64,000 nucleotides of DNA from Sarcocystis neurona (taxonomy: Eukaryota; Apicomplexa; Conoidasida; Eucoccidiorida; Sarcocystidae). Below, in pieces: positions 23,020-34,100 of this stretch. The stretch spans positions 1,373,225-1,437,224 of the forward strand of contig KL647310.1 of assembly GCA_000727475.1 (NCBI GenBank), in the 5' to 3' direction. Within the stretch, counting starts at the first letter, position 1. Each line of letters opens with the position of its first letter. A program made the position numbers and the translations under genes. Below the pieces are notes generated by a model. It had not been told where the DNA came from and did no database searches. It saw nothing but the letters and a program-made list of their open reading frames with translations.

Positions 23020-26000
23020 ATGGCGGGGATAGACCCTGCAGACGTACAACTTCCTCCGCATGCGCCTGTGCATCGCCAGCGCTTCTACTTCTTGCGCCAC
23101 GGCCAGTCAGTAAATAACTTTTACAGTCTGCAAGATGAAGCCGGGGAGACTTTCGAAGAGGCACGTCCGCAAGAGCAGCAGCTGCCGCGGCAGCAGCAAC
23201 AGCACCTGCTTTGCCAGCGAGAGGGCGAGAAGCAACAGCAACAAGAACAACGGCAGCGGCCGCCGTACTCCGTCGACTGCTGCAGCCAGCAACTGGGCCA
23301 GCAGACAGTGCAACAGGAGCGGCTGCAGCAGTCTACTCACACCGACGAACAGCGACATCAAGAGCTGCCTTTGCAGAGTGTGCGTCAGAAGCACGAGCAG
23401 CGGCCGCTGCATCAGGGCCAGGAACGGGAAGGGCAACTCCGCGCACAGAGACAAAGAGGAATGTCACTGCAGCCGGAAGGTGAGTTGCCTCCGGCAAGGG
23501 GGTCCTTAAAGGGGCAACGATCGCGACGGCCCACGAGAAGAGTATCAGATCCCTCGCTCACCGAAGTCGGTCGGCGGCAGGCTGCGGCAGCAGCACGATG
23601 GGTTCAGCGGCACGTGCAGCAGATGCTTCTTAGATCTCACACTGGTCGAAAGAGACGCCAGCAGCTCGTGGAACAAGCAGGCGAAGATATGCCGTCTCCC
23701 GCTATAAAGAAAATCGTCTGCTCTCCTATGCGACGCGCCCTTGAGACGGCAGCAGAACTCAGGAAGGTGAGAGGTGGCAATTCTGCGAATAAAGACAGGA
23801 TGCACACAAACGTGTGCTTCCCTTTTCTATTCAAATTCGCCTGCGTGAGACAGTGCAATCCTTCGTCCAACAATGCGTTCCCGCCGGCTACAGCAGGAAG
23901 CGTACCAAATGTTGAAAGCGCACTCTGTGTAAGCATACACTGAGGTGTACTTGTGTGCACGTGCGCCTCAGCTTGCCCGTTGTAGCTGTCTCACCAATTT
24001 GTACGACCTAACTTACGAGGTCCTTGCACTTCAGACACGATTGAACGACGAGCAAGGGGCTTCGCCTGTAAGTTAAATTCCTTGTTTGGCGCTGTTCAGG
24101 CGCACACTTCAGCGATAACGTATCGTTTTGGCTTCCTGAGTGTGACGCCGACAACCACGTGTATCATTTCGCGTCTCCTCCGCGTGCCTGTCCTCCGTCG
24201 ATTTTCAGATTAACTACATCTGCATACTTCTGTGTAATCTGTCCGGTTTCGTATCGCCGTCACCACTGGAGATGTTCGCCGAATACTCAAACGTCCATCA
24301 ACCGGACCTGCCTACTTTTCTGTAGTCTATCCATTTTTGTAACGCCTTCATCAATCGAGATGTTCTGTAAATTCGCAAGCGTCCATTTCTTGCAGAAATC
24401 CGTGGGAAGAGTTAATGCGCCTGTATCCACCTGTGGGCCTAGAGATTTTGGAGATTGCGGGTTTATGAGTTTCTGTGTGCCTGTGGCTGCAGGTTCTTAC
24501 AGTTGATGTGTATGTGCACCCGCTGCTGTTCGAGCAAGGAGGCCTTTTTAGTGGGCCGCGTAAAATCCCGTCCTCTACAGCCACCGTTGCGGCGTCTGTT
24601 GCCACGGCTGCTGCTCGCGATGAAGGAGGTGTTTTACGCGATGGCAGCTGTGAGAGCAAAGATTCGGAGCGCGCAAGCAATGGTAGCTCCCGAATCAGCA
24701 GCACAGGCGGCGTAACGGACGTCTTGCCTGAGATAGGCGACAATGGTTCTATGGAGAGCTGGAAGCCGATGGCAGCACCGGAAGCGGAAGCCTGCAATCG
24801 CCACAGCAGTGGGGCTTGTGAAGGCTTGACTTTACAGGAGGTCAAGTCTCTGCTGCCCGGCGTTAAGATCATCATCCCCTCCCGCGGTTGCCGCTCTTGG
24901 AAGCAGCCCTTGGGTGCACGCAGAGATGACAGCGACAAAGAAGCTGCGTTTGCAACAGCAGGCTGTTCGAAAGCTTTGACGTCATGCATGTCTGCCGGTA
25001 AAGGAAAGGTGGCGCCGGGCACTACTGACACAAGCAGAACGCCACAAACAGGGGCAAGGCTCACAGGGACTGATGACAGCGGGCTCGTGGTGCAGCGAGT
25101 TCACGAGGGAGAAGCAGCTGCGAAGGCTGAGGCGGTGGGAGGACACTATTGTGAAGAGTGGACCCGAGGAGGACGCAGCTGGTGGTGTGGCGGCAGAGAA
25201 AAGTTGATCGACACTGTGGCTAGGGCAGCCGAAATTGTCTCGTAAGCAAAGAAGCAATCGTTTGGTATTCAGCCGTGGTGGGCCACTCTTTCTGGTGTAC
25301 ACGTATACAAGGGTGCGTTCCTGCGGGCGGGGCGAGTTGACACTGTACCGCAGTAACGCAATGAGGCCGGCCGGCTCCGCTGTTAAAGCCGCACCATGCT
25401 ACCAGTCAGACGTGTGATACGACCTGGCGGACTGGGGACAGATTAGCGCAGCACCCAGCCGGCGCACTTTGTCTGGTATAGAAAGTGTTATTTTCTACTT
25501 TTTGTGTCGACAGATTCACTTACCTGCGCGTGCAACAGTGACCGTGTATCACACTCGTAGAATGTATAACGGAAACTTTGCGGTACGTTTTTTCTAATGC
25601 AGACCAATGTATGTTGCACACGCAGAAGTATACAGAAGTAATATCCAATTTTAGTGTGTACTGGCGTGGTGTTGTTGTTTATTATCTGCCCCCTGTGCCC
25701 AATAGTCTGCAGGTAAAGACTTTACGCGTGCTGAAAGTCAAAGATCGAAAACGAGCACAGATGTTGAGTACTGGCGCACTAGCGGCAGCAACACGGAAGG
25801 GAACAGCATATCGGAGCTGTACTTGCGTATTCTGAAAAGGTGTCATAAAGAGAAGACAAGCTTTACTGCTACGAACTTTCCTTCGTGCAAATACGAGTGC
25901 AGCCCTGCTAAAGGGGGTTGTCGCTGTTGGCACACTTTGGCTGCTCCGCGGCTGCTGCTGCTGCTGCCGGCTCTGCAGGTGGATGCAGAGCGAATGCCGA

Positions 26001-27863
26001 GTTGCCCAAGACACCGGTGGCTCCGTGCTGATGGTAATGCACGGCCTCATGATGGTGAGCTCAAGTCGACACAGAGCAGTGGATTTTGTTCCGAAGATTG
26101 TGCCTCTGGTGCTGCGTGTATTGCATTTCCACGCCGCTGCGGAATTTCTCGTTTTGGTGACGGAGTGTTGCTTCAGGAGGCGTCACGGAAACCTGTGACA
26201 CTTTGGCCGATCCGGGGTAGCCTCACACTTGCTCCTCCGTTTGCTGCTTGTTTTACCTATTCCCACACCGCCCTCGTGGGGTTGGGGAGCAGCAGCAGCA
26301 TTTGAGGAGGTAGGCGAGATCGCCTCTGATGCCACGTAATAACGCAAGAAGGGCCCGACCTTCTGTTTGACCTGAAGACACCGTTGTGCATGTTATGCGC
26401 GTAAGCGCGATTATGTGCAGACAGACACCTTCGACCATATGTAATGTGCATGCGCTCCTGTCTATAGTTGTTTACTTGCTCTTCCTTGTATAGCGCCTCA
26501 GGAGATCGTACGAGATACGTGTCACTGCTCCTTGTGCAGCAGCTCCCCGCGTCTCTGCGTACTGAAAGCGAAGGGCCGTCCTGCGGTGTACATGTGATCT
26601 GGATCTTTCTTTTTGCGTCGTCGCGGGATCTGAATCTCTCTACTGTAGTTGCCAGAACCTGCAAATAATGAAGGCGTCAAGAACATGGGGTTTCGTGGAC
26701 CGGTACTGAGCTCGCGTTTGGTGCGATGCCGCCTTCGTGCTTTCAAAGACATTGCCCTGACCGGAGAACTCTTGCACGCTTACGAGTGAACGATGATTGA
26801 CGGGAACGTACACGTTCAAGTTTGTGTATGTCGTTCAGGTATGTATCATTCAACGACATTGTCTACACAGAAGGGTGAGTACGCAGCTGGACACGTGGGA
26901 TGTTGCATTCGCGCGGAACTGCACTCTCTTTGTTGGTTGTTCGAGCAGGACTTGATAGTAAAGGCGCTGATGTTTCCGTTCCCGTCGGCCTCGTCCGCCT
27001 GTCCGTATTTGGATCTTCTCGCGCAGTCTCTCCGTGCACACGAAGTAGCATCGGGGAAGCCTTTCTACAATATGCCGCAACAGACAGCATATTTCACATC
27101 AAGCAACTGCTCGTTCTGCTGCTTCGAACTTGCCGCTGCGGCCCAGCAGCAGCCAGTTTATCTAAGTGGTCCTCCTTCGCGACCTGCTTGTGTGTACTAC
27201 GGGTTTCCGGCCCCCACGCACGTGAGAGGCTGCGAAGCAGACGGGATGTCTACAGTGGCGAACGGTGGCGGCACCTCTGGATCGGGAAGTGGCGCTGCGA
27301 GCACGTCACCGTGCGGGATGTCTACAGTGGCGAACGGTGGGGCCACTGCTGGATCGGGAAGTGGCACTGCGAGCTTGTTAGCATGCGAAGATCAGCTACG
27401 TAAACGGCAACTGCAGCAGGAGCAGGGAGATCCGAGTGGTGATTCAGTGGGCTACAGTGGTAGGGCACGCCTTGACATGCCTGCCACTGATGTTGCCGAA
27501 GCGTGTCGGTGGGCGGAAGGTACCAACGGTGGTGCAGCTGGCGACACAGTAGGACGCACAGGTTACATTCGCGTATTACCCGCTACGTCGGTAGTGGAAA
27601 TCGACGCTCCACACATTGTTATGGAGTCTTCAAAAGAGACAGCCGGCGGCGGTGTAGGCGAATGCGGCGGGAGCGGCGGTGCTGCTGAGGCACGCGCGTC
27701 CGCCGTCAGGACTACTGCATCGGATGGCGCCGTTTCCCTTACTTCGCATGCTAATACGGCACCTGCACTTGTTTCTGCTCTTATAGAATGGAATGTGCCG
27801 GCAGTTGGCCCCCAGCTTTACAGCGGCCAGACGCTTGGGTCTTCCATCATCATGTCTTGTTAG
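23020..27863 (+). CDS. Histidine phosphatase (phosphoglycerate mutase) superfamily protein
   Basis: Four exons join in phase: 23020-23766, 24493-25241, 25979-26054 and 26949-27863, giving 828 aa. Donors are GTGAGA, GTAAGC and GTGAGC. The catalytic fold is split by insertions. FYFLRHGQSVNN (about residue 23) holds the RHG phospho-acceptor His. DPSLTEVGRRQA (about 176) and CSPMRRALETA (about 233) carry the second Arg. VHPLLFEQGGLF (about 257) follows, then VMHGLMM (about 518) with the second catalytic His, and NCSFCCFEL near 578. The DP-L-T-E-G form is closest to the UBASH3/STS branch, so a phosphatase is more likely than a glycolytic mutase. Residues about 45-165 are Gln/Arg-rich, and residues about 275-490 are Ser/Ala/Gly-rich. 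The C-terminal 250 residues are Gly/Ser/Thr-rich with a 24-aa tandem repeat. The start ATG at 23020 is the first in frame. Substrate unknown. Confidence 0.85.
27243..27386 (+). repeat. 72-bp in-frame tandem repeat in the PGAM-family gene
   Basis: Two copies start at 27243 and 27315, each beginning GGGATGTCTACAGTGGCGAA and encoding GMSTVANGG followed by a GSGSG linker. The copies differ at scattered bases, and the 72-bp unit keeps the reading frame. Confidence 0.85.
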
Positions 27864-30472
27864 ACGATTGATGTGGCACAGCTCTTTGACCCTGTGACTT
27901 CAGCATACACGAAGGTTAGGCAAACACTTTCGCATCTGAACAAGTATTCACAGACTACGAGTGGAACTTACACAGGGTTAAAAGAACAGGAAGGCGATGT
28001 CCGTGTACAGGTGGATGGTATCCGTGCATCACGACGTTGTCCCCAAAGAAGTGGAAGCCGTGTCCACGTGTGCTTCTGGTCGAATTCGCCGGACATGCGT
28101 TCACAGTTATTCTCTGCTTGCAGCTTAATGCTGCAATCCATCCTGGCCTGCCTCAAGAAAACTGCTGCTATCGTACTTCTCCGTGCGGAAGGGCGAAGTC
28201 CGTTCTCTAACGTTCTTTGAGTGTATTCTAAGTGACCTGAATTACGGCAACATTGCTGCCATGATTTACAGGAAATTTATCCGTACCGTCCACAGAGAAG
28301 ATACAATACACTCGTACGATTAAGGCATAAAGACCCAACAGTACACTTGTGTTGTGTAGTTGTGAAGTGCAGCGATGAGTTGTGAACAGGTTTACCCTGT
28401 TGATGACGTCGGAATAAATACACGTTGCCAACGAATGAGTGGAACGGGGGATCGTTCGAAAAGAACAGGGCTCGTACACCCCTTCTGTGTATACCATCGT
28501 TGCAGCGGAGATTGCCTCGGGTTGGCGCTCACTCTTGCGTGTACTTTTTCGTACGCTATAAACAACAAAGCAGGTGCATGTTTAACACACGCGTAGTGGC
28601 GTGGTCGTGTGCACGAGGAGTTTTAAGGGCCAGAGCACAGTCATGTAGCGGTGCGTCCTTGGCTGCGACGGGGCCACACAGTGGTGGAGAGGCCCCAGGG
28701 TGTAGCCTGCTTCAAAGGTGCTCCAGCATCCAGTGCGCTGAGAAGCGTAGACACGCTCTGCGCTCCTTTCTTCCTGGCCTTGCGGGATTTCAAGTCACTC
28801 GTCTTTCCAGTTTTTTTCACTCAAACTTGCATGTAGCTGAGAAGTCACCTTTGTTCACCATACCCATATCAGCCTCTCTACGCGGTCTTACGCCCGCAGG
28901 TAACTTGAGACAGGCAAACAAGCTTTTCTGTGCGTAATTTGTTAAATTCGGTTATCTCGAATGTGGTACGTGCGACGGCCGCATCGTGTGTCGTATGTTC
29001 ATACATTCAGGTGCAAGGTAGCGTATGCGAGCTTTTTTTGTCGGGCAGGAAACTCTTGAAGACGGGCTCGTCAATGGAAGAGCGAAGTGAATTTACGGTT
29101 GCGATATTTGCATGAATAGGCAGGCACTTCGGTTGAGACACTTACCGGCTCTGGGCGAACGTTGAGCGCAGAACACGCTTCGAGGGCAAGACTAGCACCA
29201 GTCAGTGTCTCCACCGAAGGAAAGCTATGGGAGTACTGGGGGAAGCCGGCAGCGTAAGTAAGTGTGAATTTGAAAGAACAACGCCCCGTAGTCGCCTGAT
29301 GACTCTGGATGCAATACTCAGAAACGTGTGGGCGTGTGCATCGGCAGAATAGATCTGTCTGGGTGTGGACGGGTGTGAAACTAACAGTGCAGACAGTCAT
29401 CAAAACTGTGTTCCGATTTTCAGGTGCACGCGACTGTACACGTGGTGCATACGGTGCGCAGTCGCACTCTGTACACGCGTATAAACACGTACATTCAGAA
29501 CAGCTATGAGACGCAGATAATAAGGGTGTGGTTCGTTACGTACCTTACTGTTCCTCCTCAAAATGGTGCCAGGCGGCCACACGCTATGTCGCCTGCCTAC
29601 GAGCGCTTGTCTGGCGTGTTTGCAAGCACAAGCGTACAGGTGTACGCGCCAAAGAGCGAAGCGGGGCCGGCTGCAGAATGGTGCACAGGAAAGAGCGTAC
29701 TTCAGATACAGCATTGTCCGAAAAAAGTACACATTTTGGGTGCGGCTGTCAGTGGGGTCGTGTAGACGTGTGCGCACGAGGCTTCAAGTAGTTGCCTATA
29801 TTTAAGTAGGGTGTCACGGTTCTCCGTCTGCTATGGCGTCAGCACAACGGCGGCGGTATGGATGAGGAGTGCCAAATACACTGAGGTCCAAAACCTGGCG
29901 TGTTTTACACCATCCTTAATGAGCATGCTGCTGAGGCAGGACGTGCCGAGTCGCTTTTAAAACCTTTGAAATGCGCATGGTGACTACGTTGATTCACGCC
30001 ATGCGTAAAACGCGCGTGCAGGCAGTCAGATTACTCAACAAACAGATTTCTCACACACGTCTACGCACGACAGATGTTCCGTACACGACCGCACAATAAC
30101 AGCAGCTGGGGAGTTGATCACACGTGCACTCCCGCGTTACCCAATGTGTGTCTGCGGCCGCAAGCGGAGCGGTGCGACTGATATTCCCTGTAAGCGCAGT
30201 TCACCAGTGGCCCTCGCCGTAGACTGGTCCGGCGGCAGGCTTTCTACACAAGCAGTAATACCACTGAACAGGGTAATAAGATCGACTAGCGGTTGTCCTG
30301 CTGGCCGCACACGTGCAGGGTCGGTTGCTGCTCCCCTGAAATTAGCTCCTGCCGCGGTCTGTACCGCAGAACGTAGAAGTTGCGTCAGATTCTAGAAGGC
30401 CGGCTTACACCTTTCCGTACATACGCACATACGTGTATGAATAACCATTTGTGGTACACGCTTGCGTGCAAG

Positions 30473-30672
30473 TTTTACGTATGGGCGCACGCACGTGTGT
30501 GTAACCGTCTCACGCAGCTCTTTATGTCTCGGGGGACGTACCACACCGCAAATACATTCATTTTCGTGGTCGTTTTACGTATGGACGCACGCACGTGTGT
30601 GTAACCGTCTCGTGCAGCTCGTTTGGTCTCGGGGCACGTACCACGCCACAAATAGATTCATTTTCGTGATCA
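30473..30672. repeat. Two-copy 100-bp tandem duplication
   Basis: The copies begin TTTTACGTATGG at 30473 and 30573 and share most of their length, including the block GCACGCACGTGTGTGTAACC and a shared TTCATTTTCGTG. Differences are scattered substitutions, so the duplication is not brand new. Confidence 0.85.
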
Positions 30673-30694
30673 CTTGAAGACACCCACTAACGTA

Positions 30695-30915
30695 GAGTAT
30701 ATATTTATACATACACACGTACGTACACACATACATACACATGAATATATATGTATACGTATACACATATGTACACGCATATGTACACACTTGCACACAT
30801 ACACTGATACATACGTACACAGTTGTACATATACATCATACATAGATATATACATCACTACGCACGTAAATACACACACACACACACACACATTAGACAC
30901 ACATACACAGAGGTA
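30695..30915. repeat. CA/TA microsatellite field
   Basis: About 220 bp of interspersed ACAC, TATA and TACATA units, including an uninterrupted (CA)n run at about 30872-30892. It produces long His/Thr/Tyr-rich and Cys/Val-rich spurious frames on both strands. Confidence 0.9.
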
Positions 30916-31195
30916 TACACGGACAAATGCATGTCGTGCTGCAGAGGGGTGCGTGCGCCAGATTTCTCAGTAGACCCCGCACAACGATGTGGATCCGACG
31001 CATAATTTACTTCGAATAAGTAAACTGAATCATCCAGCTAAGGCGTGACACGGCGCAGCACGTACCCACATGGATACTGTCGAAAGGGGAGTCATCAGTT
31101 GTGCGTGCTGTATGTACAACTCAGACTCGTGCACTTGTGTAGGGTGGATGCCATCTGCCATTACACTACCTTAGTGGTAACGGCGCTAAGATACG

Positions 31196-34100
31196 CTAGG
31201 AGACCACTAGGTGCGCTGGTGGAATGGATGAGGATGAATTTGTTTGCGACTGCCACAGTACTAAGCGTGCCCCTTTGCTCAAGAGACCTTCGCCCACTTC
31301 CTTGCCACTGTGTTTTAGTTTGCTTCCAACAAAGCGCGTGCCCTGTAGTCGATCTTGGCTGTCCTCGCCGTTGAGATGTTCGCTCTCCTCCCGCTCCTTC
31401 TTTTCAAGTGGCTCGTGTGCCTTTTTGGGCTGCACCCGCAACAAAGCGTCCCTGTCAACGGTGGAGACCCAAGAGTCACGTTTCAGACTACACGCAACAT
31501 CAGCAATCTTACACGATGTAATGAGCCTCGGGGACAGTGCAGGGCTTACAGTCTCCGACAAGCGATCTCCAAGGCAGTGCTTAGTTGCAAACGGGGATCG
31601 ATGTGCGCTGTCGGACTTGAGCGACTGCCTACTGACCAACACTTTAACTGTAGAGCTGCTGAACTGTTTTCCTGACGCCTTTTCTACATCGCAGCACCTT
31701 CGTGGCAAGTTGTCGGAGAATAGGGGAGAGCGGTGAGCATTGTCACGGGCGTGATCAGCTGTCGCCTTAGCTGCGTTGCACTCTAACGTCGCATGTGCTT
31801 CTACGAACTTGCATACAGCGCTGCATTCACTGACGTTCAGACTGTTGGTCCTACGGCCCGCACTCACAGTACTTCCGGTACTGCTGTCCGTGTTGGTCGA
31901 GACACTGTACGTCACCCTGTTGCCCTTGTCCTCTCTCCCACACTGCCTGCTTCTCGTGTTGAACGTCGTCACGCAGCCAGATTTCCAATTGCTACGTGAC
32001 CGGTCGCCCCCGATGCTCTTAGTAGTGTTGGTGGCTTTGAGGCAAACGCAGTTGATGCGGTTTCTGGTGCCGCTAGTTTCGCTTTTGATGTACTTGTCTC
32101 CACAGATGTTGTTGCACCCTGGTTCTGTTTGTCGAGTTGAGTGCTGTACAAGGTACTCGCATGCGACAGAACACCCACGATGTGTAGGCAAACAAGATAC
32201 TTCAGTGGAAAAAGGAGAGGGCAACAAAACAAGACGCGTCTCGATGGCTTCTTCCACTTTGTCCGTTAACAGGTAAAAAGAAGCAGCATCCGCCGACTGA
32301 CAAGACGAAGTAAACCCGTCCGGATCGTCGTCTGGAGACTTCACGGCGCCTTTCTCTTGTTGCTGCGCTCGCCGGTACGGCTGCTGCCGTGCAGTGCAGA
32401 CCGACTGCTCTTGCCGCTGTTGTGCAGGATGTTCCTTCGAAGCTTCTTCGGGCGAAGCACTCACAGATGAGGAAGCAACAAGAGAACAAAGGAAAGGCGT
32501 TACTCCATAGCAGAGACCCGAATCTGCTTCTCTTGTATGCGGCTGCACCGCAATTGCTTGTCCCTGAGTGGAGACACTGGAAGAAGACAAGCAATACAAG
32601 CTACATGAAGCGGATGAACTGGAACTGCCGCCGCTTTCGCCAGTGACACACTTCTCCAAGATCGCACTGCCGCTTTTTCCTCTTGCAGGGACGTTTCGAT
32701 TGCGACGAAGACGCCAGATATCGTAGGTGCCTGAGGCACAGTCAGCAGCAGCAGCTGTCGGGTTGCATCTATCCTGCGAGCCGTCTTCAGACTTGTGCTG
32801 GCACTGCTGCAGCCCTTGAAGGTGAGCCAAAGACAAGCACACCTGCTCCTTTCTCTCACTCGTCCTTGGAATAAAGGGTATGTTTTCCAGCGGAAGCAAT
32901 ACGCCTGCTGCTGGGCTTGCGTGGAGCTGTGCAGCATTACTAATGAGGAAACGCACTGCTGACTGGCGTCTCTCTTGAGGTCCTGAATCTTCGGTCTCAT
33001 GTTTCACTTTGTTCGTATGCACCAACAGCTGCATTTCCCCTGCTGTTGGCCGACTTCGTCCTCCTTCGCTGGGTGTCATATTGCCGTCTTGGTGCTGCTG
33101 GTTTCGCTCTTGCTGGTGCTTGTTTCCAAGTAGCGCCTGCGCGTTGTGGCGTGCTTGCTGCGGTGTGTGCTGCTGCTGGCAATCAGGCTTCTGATATCCG
33201 TGCGCGTGGGAAGCTGCACCTAGAGTCACATCATCGGGATCAGCCGAAGTACCGCCAAGTCGCGGATGCGGCTCCATTTGCTGATGCTTTCCCTGCGTTT
33301 CATAGAATGCTTGCCGAAGTGCACAACGGGCTCTGCTCCAAAAACTACTTTGCCACGGCTGTTCTCCACTGCCTGCAATAGCTGTGGTAGTCACAGCCAC
33401 GTCCGCTAAATCAGCGTGCTGAACCTGTCTGCCCACTTTGGCTTGCGGTTGTGGCTGTTGTCGATCTCCTGTTACGCAGCACTTTCTGTCTCTGTCACAA
33501 AAAGTGCCCCCCTCCTGCGTGTCAGTTTGAAGAGCACTGCCAGTTTCTGCCGGTGTGACGAAGCTCATGTCGGTAGCAGCTCCAGAAGCAATAGCACTAC
33601 AACCTAAGCCGTCAGCGCAACCTATAGAAGAGTCATAAAAAAATATTTCACAGTCGGGAGGGGATTTTGTAAACCAAGGGTAGTACTCACGTGGCAATGG
33701 CTCTAAATTGCGCGAGTCTATTTTCTGCAGAATGTTTTCCGACGTCCCTGAACACGTGGTGGCGCACGCCCCTACTGACGCAGCAGCAATTGCTGAGGGA
33801 GAGGCACCAGCGACACCTCCGGTTTTCCTACTGTGTAGAGAATAACCAGTGTCGTTTTTACAGAAGGAAGCCGTCTGGACTCTTACTGCTTTCCTTTCGC
33901 ATCCAGTCCAGGTCGAGCAGAACGGTACAGGTCCTCGAGACAAGGTGCCACACAGCACTTTTACGCTGAATGTGTCATCAGTGCCAGTGGAGCGTTGACG
34001 CACTTGAGACGGTCTTTTCGATTGCCATCCTCTGGTCCATTTGTCCGTAATTCTTTCACCCTCAGCAGTGGCAGGTGCCGCAGTCGTAGTGCCCCTGCAC

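Larger units (their letters stand above)
27864..31195. other. Convergent microsatellite-rich spacer
   Basis: It lies between two convergent genes and should hold both 3' ends. Open frames of 60-170 codons overlap on both strands (for example near 28425-28937 and 29400-29777), without motifs or splice context. A 100-bp tandem duplication at 30473-30672 is followed by a (CA/TA) microsatellite field. I see no supported gene. Confidence 0.5.

Noticed and set aside
28425..29805. Overlapping frames of 60-170 codons in the spacer after the PGAM-family gene
   Set aside because: They overlap in several frames on both strands, have no motifs and no usable splice partners.
30674..30973. His/Thr/Tyr-rich open frames on both strands
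   Set aside because: They are translations of a CA/TA microsatellite.
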